DNA of 64,000 nt, taken from assembly GCF_902459695.1 (NCBI RefSeq), contig NZ_CABPRZ010000010.1, positions 62,001 through 126,000 on the forward strand, in the 5' to 3' direction. This document shows positions 41,532-48,957 of this stretch, in pieces. The position numbers and the translations under genes were made by a program. Positions within the stretch are counted from its first letter, which is position 1. The number at the start of each line of letters is the position of its first letter. Source of the stretch: Pandoraea terrae (lineage in GTDB: Bacteria > Pseudomonadota > Gammaproteobacteria > Burkholderiales > Burkholderiaceae). The notes below the pieces were generated by a model. It was not told where the DNA came from, did no database searches, and saw only the letters and a list, made by a program, of their open reading frames with translations.

Positions 41532-42821
41532 ATGAATATGGATCTGCTGATTCTCAATGCGTGCGTGCACGACGACGCGCCGCTAGTGGATATCGCCATC
41601 AAGGACGGCCGCATTATTGCGATGGAACCGGGCATCGAAGCCGACGCGAATGAAACGATCGATGCTGGCGGCCGCGCGATATTGCCGGGCTTTGTCGAGC
41701 CGCACCTGCATCTGGACAAGGCGCTCCTGCACCGGCGTCTGCCTGCGCGCTTCGGTACGCTGGACGAGGCCATTCGCGTGACTGGCATCCTGAAGAGCAA
41801 GCAGGAGCGGTCCGACGTGTTGCAGCGCTCGCGTGAGGTGCTCGACATGGCGGTGAAGCAGGGGACCGTGGCCATTCGCGCGCATCCGGACGTCGATCTG
41901 ATTCAAGGCCTGATCGGCGTGGAAACGCTCGTGGAATTGCGCGACGAGTACCGTTCGCTGCTCGACCTGCAGATTGTGGCGTTTCCGCAGGAGGGCATTC
42001 TCAAGTCGCAGGGCACCTATGCGCTGATGGAGGACGCGATGCGCCTGGGTGCGGATGTGGTGGGCGGCTGTCCCTACAACGAGCTGAATTGGGACGACAC
42101 GCAGCGCCACATCGACATGGTGTTCGAAATGGCCATGGTGCACGATGCGCCGGTCGACATGCATATCGATTTCGCTGACGACACGCGCGATCAACGTTTC
42201 GCTTCCGTTTCGTACATTGCGCGCAAGACGATTGAGTTGGGGTATCAAGGGCGCGTGTCGCTCGGCCATGTGACAAGTCTTGGCTCACTTGAACCCGATG
42301 CGCTCGGTCCGGTGATGGATCTGTTGCGCGAAGCGGGTATCAGTATCGTCACGTTGCCGGCGACGGATCTTTACCTGGGCGGGCGCAAGGACAGTTACAA
42401 CCAGCGGCGCGGCCTCACGCCTGTCAAGGCGCTGCATGGCGCCGGCGTCAACGTCGCCTATTCGTCAAACAACATTCGCAACGCGTTCACGCCCTTCGGC
42501 AAGGCCGACATGCTGCTCATCGGCAACATGCTCGCGCACGTGGCGCAATTCGGCGTTCCCGAGCATCAGGCGGCCATCCTCGAGATGGGCACGGTCAATG
42601 CGGCGCGTGCGATCGGCCTTCACGAGTCCTACGGCATTGCGGTCGGCAAGCAGGCCGATCTGGTCATCCTCGACACGTTCAAGGTGGCCGACGCGCTGCT
42701 CGATATCCCGCCACGCCTGTGGGTCATCAAACGCGGAAAAATAACCGTCGTTACGCATCACGCTTGCCATATCCATCGCCATGCCTGTCGTTGTGAACCT
42801 TCGGAGTCGTCGTTGAACTGA
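41532..42821 (+). CDS. amidohydrolase, cytosine-deaminase/AtzC-like
   Basis: A 429-aa metal-dependent hydrolase. The metal motif is PHLHLDKALLHRR near residue 58, with further ligands in DMHIDFADD and SLGHV, and an Asp-containing SSNNIRNAFTPFGKADML loop, typical of the cytosine deaminase and N-isopropylammelide hydrolase subgroup. Substrate unknown. The C-terminal 30 residues or so (HHACHIHRHACRC) are unusual and Cys/His-rich, possibly an extension past the family's normal end. Confidence 0.82.
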   Translation: MNMDLLILNACVHDDAPLVDIAIKDGRIIAMEPGIEADANETIDAGGRAILPGFVEPHLHLDKALLHRRLPARFGTLDEAIRVTGILKSKQERSDVLQRSREVLDMAVKQGTVAIRAHPDVDLIQGLIGVETLVELRDEYRSLLDLQIVAFPQEGILKSQGTYALMEDAMRLGADVVGGCPYNELNWDDTQRHIDMVFEMAMVHDAPVDMHIDFADDTRDQRFASVSYIARKTIELGYQGRVSLGHVTSLGSLEPDALGPVMDLLREAGISIVTLPATDLYLGGRKDSYNQRRGLTPVKALHGAGVNVAYSSNNIRNAFTPFGKADMLLIGNMLAHVAQFGVPEHQAAILEMGTVNAARAIGLHESYGIAVGKQADLVILDTFKVADALLDIPPRLWVIKRGKITVVTHHACHIHRHACRCEPSESSLN

Positions 42822-42854
42822 AGCATCCATTCCTAAAATACGGAGACGAGCGTC

Positions 42855-43388
42855 ATGAAGAAATTGCCTGCCGAAATCGTTGCCTCGGCGCTGGCCGTAA
42901 CAACGGTCCTGATTTCCCTGCCGCCTTACCATTTGCCGCCTTGGGCGATTTTCATCAGCTGGGCAGGCACGTTTGCGATGGGGGGGCCTTCGCCGCAGAA
43001 TTTGCGCAAGATCTGGCCGGTATTGCCGGTGGGGTCGTTATTCGCGTTCTTCATCGTGCTGGGGTTCCAGCAGGCGGCAACGGTGTTTACCGGCAATGCG
43101 TTTATCGCTGCGCAGATGGTGATTCTGTTCTGCCTGAACGGGAGCATGATGTTCCTCGCGCGGATCGTGCCCGGACTCGGGTTCATCCCGGGCATGTTCT
43201 TCGGCTTCGCGTCGTATTTCGCGACGTTGTTCGGCGGATTCGGGCCGGTGCCGCACGATCCGGTGGCGGCGCTTGGCGCCTGTATCGCGATGAATGCGCT
43301 CGGGCCGCTGTATGCCTGGCTGAAGGAGCGTTGGTCTGCTCCCGAAGGCTCCAAGCTGTCGTGGCAGGGTTGGGAGAGCAAGGCCTGA
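42855..43388 (+). CDS. DUF1097 membrane protein (YcdZ-like)
   Basis: A 177-aa inner-membrane protein with about five hydrophobic segments (IFISWAGTFAMGG, LPVGSLFAFFIVLGFQQ, GLGFIPGMFFGFASYFATLF). It matches the DUF1097 family; its role is unknown, but the position after an amidohydrolase suggests a small permease. SD-like GGAGACG precedes the ATG. A terminator follows. Confidence 0.8.
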   Translation: MKKLPAEIVASALAVTTVLISLPPYHLPPWAIFISWAGTFAMGGPSPQNLRKIWPVLPVGSLFAFFIVLGFQQAATVFTGNAFIAAQMVILFCLNGSMMFLARIVPGLGFIPGMFFGFASYFATLFGGFGPVPHDPVAALGACIAMNALGPLYAWLKERWSAPEGSKLSWQGWESKA

Positions 43389-43413
43389 TCCTGTGTCGAC
43401 GGTTCTCAGTTTG

Positions 43414-43440
43414 CGCCGGGCTCGTCCCGGCGCTTTTTTG
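43414..43440 (+). terminator. intrinsic terminator after the GGT-amidohydrolase-DUF1097 unit
   Basis: A perfect 8-bp stem (43414-43421 with 43427-43434), a CTCGT loop and six T residues, 26 bp past the DUF1097 stop. Confidence 0.92.
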
Positions 43441-43482
43441 TGGTGCTTCACGGATTGGCGATTCGTTACCCCTTTTGCCTTC

Positions 43483-43620
43483 TGATGCTCGTGCCGGCCG
43501 GAACTGCTCGTCTTGCCTATTGATTCTCGCGCCGGTCGGAACTGCTCGTCTTGCCTATATATGCTCACGCCGGCCGGCACTGCTCGTCTTGCCTATATAT
43601 GCTCACGCCGGCCGCAGCAT
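43483..43620. repeat. 38-bp imperfect tandem repeats
   Basis: Three consecutive 38-bp units (43483-43520, 43521-43558, 43559-43596), each ending in CTGCTCGTCTTGCCTAT, plus part of a fourth that runs into the left arm of the inverted repeat. They differ at a few positions (TGATGCTCGTGCC, TGATTCTCGCGCC, ATATGCTCACGCC). No coding potential. Confidence 0.8.
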
Positions 43621-43889
43621 TGACCCGCTTTCCGCTCCCGACAGAACACACGTACGCGGAAAGCGGGTCAACGCTCCGGCGAACCGCTCAAGTCGCGTCG
43701 ACACACTGCCTCAAGCCGCCCAATGCTTGCCCCAGTCTGACGCGACCGCCGTCTTCACCAGCCGCTCCACGTGGCATGCCGATTCCCGGACTCGCTCTCG
43801 AGGGACCGGCGTCGACTCCGATAATCGTCATGCCGTGATACCCCGGCGGTCCACACAGCCCCCGCGGCCTCGGGGCCGTAAACCGAACG
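43587..43889 (+). repeat. left arm of a 303-bp inverted repeat
   Basis: The reverse complement of 44809-45111 at equal length, with about 11 mismatches of 303 by hand alignment; six of them cluster in 43688-43695. Each arm contains an internal 15-bp perfect hairpin (43621-43635 with 43656-43670, 20-nt loop). ORFs in it are Arg-rich and low-complexity, and the mismatches show no codon pattern, so it is probably not coding. Confidence 0.9.
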
Positions 43890-44038
43890 AAGATTCGTGC
43901 GCGCCACTGTGTATCGTACGACGCGGTTCATCAGCGACGACTTGCAGGCGCCGTGCGGTGCCGGGAGGCGACTAGTCGGAAAACCGGCACGTTATCCTAA
44001 TGATTTTCTCGGACGATTCTGAAAGTCGCGCAAAACGA

Positions 44039-44044
44039 TAGAAT
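44039..44044 (+). promoter_or_regulatory. possible -10 box of the orphan locus
   Basis: TAGAAT in the AT-richer part of the region between the arms. The -35 is weak. If used, the message would have a leader of about 330 nt before the ORF at 44379. Confidence 0.3.
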
Positions 44045-44204
44045 TGGCGGCATATCGCCTTGTACATGCCGTGTGCCGCGCGTAAGCTTTTCCTGTCGCG
44101 ACGCAATCGCGATGCGGGGGTGAGATCCCGGAAGCAGTTAGAGGGGCACACGGCCGCGCTTCGTGCGCGGTCCGTCGTGCGATGCGTTGTTGCGCCTTTT
44201 CTTC

Positions 44205-44290
44205 GGGCGGGCACAGGTTCGGTGACCTTCGGGTCGGCCGTTTCTTCCCTCGGATTGCACGGTTATCTCACCCCGACCTGGTGCCCGCCC
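44205..44290 (+). ncRNA. structured RNA segment, unknown leader or small RNA
   Basis: GGGCGGGCAC with the following AGGTTCGG (44205-44222) pairs with CCGACCTGGTGCCCGCCC (44273-44290), closing a loop that itself holds a GACC-TTCG-GGTC hairpin (44224-44235). This multi-branch arrangement resembles a structured leader or sRNA. It does not match tRNA, 4.5S or RNase P features that I can recall, and I did not identify a known riboswitch. The rest of 43890-44378 has no credible gene. Confidence 0.4.
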
Positions 44291-44378
44291 ACCCGTTCGT
44301 CATAGGAACGCAACCCTTACGTCACTCCCACGACAGCACTAAGCGGGCGCAAACCCACTTTGTTGTGTTGGAGGTGTT

Positions 44379-44657
44379 ATGTCTGAAGTTGAGCGTCAAC
44401 TTTCCCCGGAAGAAGTGATTGCCCAGTGTCGTAGGGAGCAGGATGAACGTGCGGTTGAACTGCGCAATCTGACCGGCAAGATCGTCGCGCTGTCGATGGT
44501 GGGTGGCCAAGGCGGCATCGATTCGCTGGATGAGGAATTCGTGCATGCGTTCTTTGAGCAACTCGAAGAACTCGCGAGCACTGCGCATGAGCTTTCAGCG
44601 CAAATCTTCGAGCAGCGGAACCACCTCATCGAGCGTACGCAGCCGCTTTCCGCGTAA
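44379..44657 (+). CDS. orphan 92-aa protein between the inverted repeats
   Basis: A 92-aa acidic, helix-forming protein starting MSEVERQLSPEEVIAQ. I recognise no family. It has GGAGG 4 nt before the ATG, a balanced composition and a good Shine-Dalgarno, so it is likely real. The C-terminal half (FEQLEELASTAHELSAQIFEQ) looks like an amphipathic coiled coil. It is the only good gene between the two 303-bp arms. It may be a small regulatory or DNA-associated protein; that is conjecture. Confidence 0.6.
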   Translation: MSEVERQLSPEEVIAQCRREQDERAVELRNLTGKIVALSMVGGQGGIDSLDEEFVHAFFEQLEELASTAHELSAQIFEQRNHLIERTQPLSA

Positions 44658-44681
44658 CGCCCGCCCGCAGCGGCAGCTTTG

Positions 44682-44705
44682 CCCGGATGGCATCTCATCC
44701 GGGCG
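44682..44705 (+). terminator. hairpin after the orphan gene
   Basis: A 9-bp perfect stem (44682-44690 with 44697-44705) with a 6-nt loop, 25 bp past the stop. No T-run follows, so it may be a weak or factor-assisted terminator. Confidence 0.45.
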
Positions 44706-44808
44706 GTTATCGATGCGTTACCGCCGAGACCTTCGCGATAAGGCCGGAATACACAGGGGGTTTCAACGAACCGGGGCGGGGCCCGCGGTGCCGGTACGTC
44801 GAAACCCG

Positions 44809-45111
44809 CGTTCGGTTTACGGCCCCGAGGCCGCGGGGGCTGTGTGGACCGCCGGGGTGTCACGGCATGACGATTATCGGAGTCGACGCCGGTCCCTCGA
44901 GAGCGAGTCCGGGAATCGGCATGCCGCGTGGAGCGGCGGGTGAAGACGGCTGTCGCGTCAGACTGGGGCAAGCATTGGGTGGCTTGAGGCAGTGTGTCGA
45001 CGGAACGGTGGCGGTTCGCCGGAGCGTTGACCCGCTTTCCGCGTACGTGTGTTCTGTCGGGAGCGGAAAGCGGGTCAATGCTGCGGCCGGCGTGAGCATA
45101 TATAGGCAAGA
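44809..45111 (-). repeat. right arm of the 303-bp inverted repeat
   Basis: Inverted copy of 43587-43889. Its internal hairpin is at 45028-45042 with 45063-45077. The two arms are separated by 919 bp. The outer flanks show no target-site duplication that I can see. Region 44706-44808 holds nothing recognisable. Confidence 0.9.
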
Positions 45112-45142
45112 ACGGCGGTTGCCAATGCCACGAGCCGCAAAT

Positions 45143-45228
45143 AAGGCGATAAGGCGATAGGGCGATAGGGCGATAGGGCGATAGGGCGATAGGGCGATAG
45201 GGCGATAGGGCGATAGGGCGATAGGGCG
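45143..45228. repeat. 8-bp microsatellite (AGGGCGAT)n
   Basis: Ten consecutive 8-bp units (two AAGGCGAT, eight AGGGCGAT) plus a partial, directly after the right arm and before the DUF1653 stop. A unit length not divisible by three makes frame-neutral change impossible in coding DNA, but this copy is non-coding. Confidence 0.9.
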
Positions 45229-45255
45229 GCCGAAAGCCGAACGAATCCCTGACGG

Positions 45256-45603
45256 TCAGCCTTCCGGCGTCGTGTGCCCGACATATTCGAAACGCGGAAC
45301 CTGGCCGGCGCCCGTTTCCACAGTGTCGTTCCAGATGCTCAGCAGGCGGGTACTCATGGGCAAGCCATCGCGCGGATACAGGCGTGTATAAACGACAACC
45401 GTCTCCTGGGTCTCATCCGCACGCGCGAGTCCGAGCGCAAGATAAAAGTTGCCTTTGTAATGGCGATAGACGCCCGCACGGAATGCTTCGATGGCTTCGG
45501 CTGCCGATGGTGTTTGCGTCACGTCAATTCCTCGTTCGATGATCGGAGTGCGTTGTACCACGAGATGCGGATTGCCGGGCGCCTGCACCCGCGCGGGGTC
45601 CAT
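45256..45603 (-). CDS. DUF1653 domain protein
   Basis: A 115-aa protein whose second half has the DUF1653 core: VYRHYKGNFYLALGLA, a Glu/Thr-rich strand, VVYTRLYPRDGLPMSTRLLS and W. The function is unknown. The start at 45603 (MDPARVQAPG) is a choice; ATG at 45651 is also in frame. Its stop lies 28 bp from the microsatellite. Divergent from the quinone reductase gene. Confidence 0.75.
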   Translation of the reverse strand: MDPARVQAPGNPHLVVQRTPIIERGIDVTQTPSAAEAIEAFRAGVYRHYKGNFYLALGLARADETQETVVVYTRLYPRDGLPMSTRLLSIWNDTVETGAGQVPRFEYVGHTTPEG

Positions 45604-45703
45604 CGCAAATTTCGAGTCGGTGCTATCGTAGCGGGATTCGACATTCGACATTCGACAACAGGCGAGCGGGCCGGGGAGTCCGCCGTCACGCGGAGGAAGG
45701 GTA

Positions 45704-46714
45704 ATGAAAGCAGTGGAAATCACCGAATTCGGCGCGCCGGAAGTGCTCAAGCTCACCGAACGCCCGAAGCCGCAGCTCAAAACGGGTGAAGTGCTGATCA
45801 AAGTCGCGGCCGCGGGTATCAACCGGCCCGACGTGCTCCAACGTATCGGCCAATACCCCGTGCCACCGGGCGCGTCGGACCTGCCCGGGTTGGAAGTGGC
45901 CGGCGAGATCGTCGAGGGCGCAGACGGCGCGTTCGGCGCAGGTAACCCCTTCGGCCTGAAAGTGGGTTCGCGCGTATGCGCGCTCGTGCAGGGCGGCGGC
46001 TATGCGGAATTTTGCGCCGCGCCGTTGGCGCAATGCCTGCCCGCTCCCGACGGCCTGTCCGATGTCGAAGCGGCATCGCTGCCCGAAACGTTCTTCACCG
46101 TGTGGAGCAACGTGTTCGACCGCGCGCATCTCGGGCTGACCGAGGCCGGTGAGAAGGAAACGCTGCTCGTGCAAGGCGGCACCAGCGGTATCGGCGTGAC
46201 CGCGATCCAGCTGGCAGTCGCACTCGGCCACCGCGTGTTCGCCACCGCCGGCTCCGACGACAAGGCCCGTGCCTGCGAGGCGCTCGGCGCCGAACGCGGT
46301 ATCAACTACAAAACCGAAGATTTCGTCGCCGTGACCAAGGCGCTCACCCAGGACCGCGGTGTGGATGTCATCCTTGACATGGTCGGCGGCGACTATCTGC
46401 CGCGCGAAATTCAGGCGCTCGCGACCGATGGCCGCATTGCCCTGATCGCCCTCCTGGGCGGCAGCAAGGCCACGCTCGACATGGGCGCGCTGCTGCGCCG
46501 CCGCCTGACCGTCACGGGCTCGACCCTGCGCCCGCGCTCGGTCGCGTTCAAGGCGGCGATCGCCGAAAAACTGCACGCCAACGTGTGGCCGCTGTTCGCC
46601 GCAGGCAAGATCCGTCCCGTAATCTATCAGACGTTCACCGTTGCCGAAGCCGCCAAGGCCCACGCGCTGATGGAGTCGAGCACCCACGTGGGCAAGATCG
46701 TCATGACCTGGTAA
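45704..46714 (+). CDS. NAD(P)H quinone oxidoreductase (PIG3-type MDR)
   Basis: A 336-aa zinc-independent medium-chain reductase. NAD(P)H-binding motif is VQGGTSGIGVTAIQLA near residue 150. The N-terminus KAVEITEFGAPEVLKLTERP and GINRPDVLQRIGQYPVPPG match the TP53I3/PIG3-like group that reduces quinones. It is followed by tpiA. Confidence 0.88.
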   Translation: MKAVEITEFGAPEVLKLTERPKPQLKTGEVLIKVAAAGINRPDVLQRIGQYPVPPGASDLPGLEVAGEIVEGADGAFGAGNPFGLKVGSRVCALVQGGGYAEFCAAPLAQCLPAPDGLSDVEAASLPETFFTVWSNVFDRAHLGLTEAGEKETLLVQGGTSGIGVTAIQLAVALGHRVFATAGSDDKARACEALGAERGINYKTEDFVAVTKALTQDRGVDVILDMVGGDYLPREIQALATDGRIALIALLGGSKATLDMGALLRRRLTVTGSTLRPRSVAFKAAIAEKLHANVWPLFAAGKIRPVIYQTFTVAEAAKAHALMESSTHVGKIVMTW

Positions 46715-46885
46715 GTCGGGCGCCGTCCCGCCCTCCCTGCCGCCGGCCGCCGGCAACGCCATCCGCGCGCCGGCGAAGCGATTGCGCGCTTCCTCGCCCG
46801 GCCGGCAGGTCATGGCCGAAATGCCCGATTTTCCTGGGAATTTTCCCCGAAAGCACCTTGGCCGAGCTCGGAAAACCGACCAAAA

Positions 46886-46915
46886 TTGACCCCCACGGTC
46901 CGAAAGCCGTAAAAT
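46886..46915 (+). promoter_or_regulatory. promoter of tpiA-secG
   Basis: TTGACC (46886-46891), an 18-bp spacer and TAAAAT (46910-46915). The predicted start of transcription near 46922 lies after an in-frame ATG at 46914, which supports the later GTG as the tpiA start. Confidence 0.65.
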
Positions 46916-46949
46916 GAGCGGTTTTGTTCAATTGCATGGGGAGAGGGGC

Positions 46950-47750
46950 GTGACGACTGTCGTAACCGCGGCGACTGCTGCAACTGGCCGAACGGCCGGT
47001 AAACTCGTGGTCGGCAACTGGAAGTTGCACGGCAGTCTGGCCGGCAACCAAGCCTTGCTGGGCGCGCTGATCGCGTCGCCGGTGCTGTCGGCGAAGGGCG
47101 TTCACGCGGCGGTCTGCGTGCCGTTCCCCTATCTTGCACAGTGCCAGCAAGTGCTGGCGGGCCAAGTGTTGGCTTATGGCGCACAAGACGTCTCGGCCGA
47201 GACGAAGGGTGCCTTCACCGGTGAGGTGGCAGCCCCGATGATCGCCGAGTTCGGCGCAGCCTATGCCATCGTCGGTCACTCGGAGCGCCGCACGTATCAT
47301 GCGGAGTCCGACGCGACGGTGGCGGCCAAGACGCTGCGCGTGCTGGACGCCGGCATGACGCCGATCGTTTGTGTCGGCGAGACGCTGGCCGAGCGCGAAA
47401 GCGGCGACACGAACGCCGTCGTGACGCGCCAACTCAATGCCGTGCTCGACGCCTTGACGGCCGAGCTGGCCGCGCGCATCGTGGTGGCCTACGAACCGGT
47501 GTGGGCAATCGGCACCGGCCGCACGGCCACGAGCGCCCAGGCGCAGGAAGTGCACGCCCATCTGCGCGCCTTGCTGCGCGCCAAGGGCGAAGCGGTGGCA
47601 GCGGTGCACGTGTTGTATGGCGGCAGCGTGAAGCCCGACAATGCCGTGGAATTGTTCTCGATGCCCGACGTCGACGGCGGCCTGATCGGCGGCGCGGCGC
47701 TCAAGGCGGAAGATTTTCTGGCGATTTGCGAAGCGGGCCTGCCCCGCTGA
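46950..47750 (+). CDS. tpiA: triose-phosphate isomerase
   Basis: A 266-aa TIM barrel, from GTG at 46950. The active-site Lys is in VGNWKLHGS, the catalytic His in IVGHSERR, and the Glu in [25 protein letters not shown] precedes the GTG. An ATG twelve codons upstream would lie inside the promoter's -10 box and is not favoured. A few residues longer at the N-terminus than E. coli (255 aa). Confidence 0.95.
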   Translation: MTTVVTAATAATGRTAGKLVVGNWKLHGSLAGNQALLGALIASPVLSAKGVHAAVCVPFPYLAQCQQVLAGQVLAYGAQDVSAETKGAFTGEVAAPMIAEFGAAYAIVGHSERRTYHAESDATVAAKTLRVLDAGMTPIVCVGETLAERESGDTNAVVTRQLNAVLDALTAELAARIVVAYEPVWAIGTGRTATSAQAQEVHAHLRALLRAKGEAVAAVHVLYGGSVKPDNAVELFSMPDVDGGLIGGAALKAEDFLAICEAGLPR

Positions 47751-47801
47751 TGACGAACCGGCGCCATGCGCCGGTCATGAATTTTTGATACAGGTGATGA
47801 G

Positions 47802-48167
47802 ATGGGGTTGTTGAAGACGTTGTTGATCGTTGTGCAGGTGCTCGCGGCACTGGGCGTCATCGGTCTGGTGTTGTTGCAGCACGGCAAGGGCGCCGACATG
47901 GGCGCGGCGTTCGGCAGCGGCTCGTCGGGCAGCCTGTTCGGCGCGTCGGGTTCGGCGAACTTCCTGTCGCGCATGACCGCCGTGCTCGCTACGGTGTTCT
48001 TCATCACGACGCTGGCGCTGACGTTCCTCGGTTCGTATCACCCGAAGGCCTCCATCGGCGTACTCGGCAATGTGCCCGTGACGGCACCGGCAACGGCGTC
48101 CGGCGCAGTCGCGGCAAGTGCCCCGGCAGCCGCTTCGGCAGCCAATCCGCAAGATGTGCCGAAGTAA
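47802..48167 (+). CDS. secG: preprotein translocase subunit SecG
   Basis: A 121-aa inner-membrane protein with two helices (TLLIVVQVLAALGVIGLVLL and ATVFFITTLALTFL) joined by the SecG loop QHGKGADMGAAFGSGSSGSLFG. It belongs to the SecYEG channel. The C-terminal Ala/Pro-rich tail is an addition common in beta-proteobacteria. tpiA-secG-tRNA-Leu-nuo is a conserved order. Confidence 0.95.
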   Translation: MGLLKTLLIVVQVLAALGVIGLVLLQHGKGADMGAAFGSGSSGSLFGASGSANFLSRMTAVLATVFFITTLALTFLGSYHPKASIGVLGNVPVTAPATASGAVAASAPAAASAANPQDVPK

Positions 48168-48221
48168 TCTCCCGTAAAAAATCGGGCAGTAAAAAAAGTT
48201 CGAAAAAATGCGAATTGTGCG

Positions 48222-48250
48222 TTGAACAAAAGATGTTGCGGCGCTACAAT
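48222..48250 (+). promoter_or_regulatory. promoter of tRNA-Leu
   Basis: TTGAAC (48222-48227), an exact 17-bp spacer and TACAAT (48245-48250). Transcription would begin near 48257, 44 bp before the tRNA. Confidence 0.75.
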
Positions 48251-48300
48251 AGCGGTCTTGAAGCGATTCGTAAGTGACAAGCGGATTGCAGACTATGAAT

Positions 48301-48385
48301 GCCGACGTGGTGAAATTGGTAGACACGCTATCTTGAGGGGGTAGTGGCGAAAGCTGTGCGAGTTCGAGTCTCGCCGTCGGCACCA
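48301..48385 (+). tRNA. leuU: tRNA-Leu(GAG)
   Basis: An 85-nt tRNA with CCA encoded. The acceptor stem GCCGACG pairs with CGTCGGC, the D-arm has GGTAGACAC, the anticodon loop TTGAGGG shows GAG at 48335-48337, the long variable arm is present, and the T-arm is GAGTTCGAGTCTC. It reads CUC and CUU codons. Confidence 0.97.
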
Positions 48386-48395
48386 CAGTTCTACG

Positions 48396-48435
48396 ATGCC
48401 AGCCTTGCGAAATGCTTTGGCTGGCATTTTATTTT
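48396..48435 (+). terminator. intrinsic terminator after tRNA-Leu
   Basis: A 9-bp stem (48396-48404 with 48419-48427), a 14-nt loop and TTTTATTTT. It implies that nuoA onward is expressed mainly from a separate promoter. Confidence 0.85.
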
Positions 48436-48487
48436 GTGCCGTAAGAAACCGTTTTCGAAGTAACGTTTGAGAGGCGGTTAATGTTCT

Positions 48488-48521
48488 CCGTCCTTAGGCC
48501 CCCACGCCTGCGATAGGACGG
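48488..48521 (+). promoter_or_regulatory. leader hairpin upstream of nuoA
   Basis: CCGTCCT and AGGACGG pair (48488-48494 with 48515-48521) around an inner TAGGC/GCCTG pairing, 29 bp before the nuoA start. It may influence nuo translation or mRNA stability. The nuo promoter must be in 48436-48488; I see only a weak TTGAGA there. Confidence 0.45.
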
Positions 48522-48549
48522 TTCGCGAACCAACCAAAAGAGGGTAGAG

Positions 48550-48909
48550 TTGAACCTCGGAACCTATTATCCCGTCCTGCTGTTTCTCCTGGTAGGTGGC
48601 GGTCTTGGGGTGGCATTGATTGGGGTCGGCAAGTTTCTTGGCCCCAATAATCCCGATAGCGAAAAACTCTCTCCGTACGAGTGCGGCTTCGAGGCGTTCG
48701 AAGACGCGCGCATGAAGTTCGATGTGCGCTACTATCTCATCGCCATTCTATTCATCCTGTTCGATCTGGAAACAGCGTTTCTGTTTCCGTGGGGCGCCTC
48801 GCTCCGCGATATCGGCTGGACGGGCTTCCTTTCCATGATGGGTTTCCTGCTTGAGCTGCTGGTCGGCTTTGTGTTCCTTTGGAAGCGCGGCGCGCTGGAT
48901 TGGGAATAA
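48550..48909 (+). CDS. nuoA: NADH-quinone oxidoreductase subunit A
   Basis: A 119-aa membrane subunit of complex I with three helices and the conserved [10 protein letters not shown] loop. It begins with TTG ([15 protein letters not shown]), preceded by AGAGGG. First gene of the fourteen-gene nuo operon. Confidence 0.96.
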   Translation: MNLGTYYPVLLFLLVGGGLGVALIGVGKFLGPNNPDSEKLSPYECGFEAFEDARMKFDVRYYLIAILFILFDLETAFLFPWGASLRDIGWTGFLSMMGFLLELLVGFVFLWKRGALDWE

Positions 48910-48957
48910 GGTTGGCACCATAGGCGGTAGCATTGCAGTAAGAATCAGGGCAAGCAT

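Noticed and set aside
43483-43596. 38-bp repeats considered as a CRISPR array
   Set aside because: Units are contiguous without unique spacers, diverge between copies, and no cas genes are nearby.
43038-43975. Overlapping frames across DUF1097 and the left inverted-repeat arm
   Set aside because: Arg/Ser/Pro-rich low-complexity translations that change frame at repeat boundaries; mismatches between the arms do not respect codons.
44101-44140. Resemblance of GATCCCGGAAGCAG to the 4.5S (SRP) RNA tip
   Set aside because: The defining GGAAGGAAGCAG tetraloop region is incomplete and the surrounding helix is absent.
44060-44305. 81-codon frame in the leader of the orphan gene
   Set aside because: No ribosome site, biased composition, and it runs through strong stem-loops better explained as RNA structure.
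45143-45228. Considered as a CRISPR-like array
   Set aside because: The 8-bp units are directly adjacent with no spacers; it is a simple microsatellite.
46914-46949. ATG at 46914 as the tpiA start
   Set aside because: It lies inside the apparent -10 box and has no ribosome site; the GTG at 46950 has a strong one.
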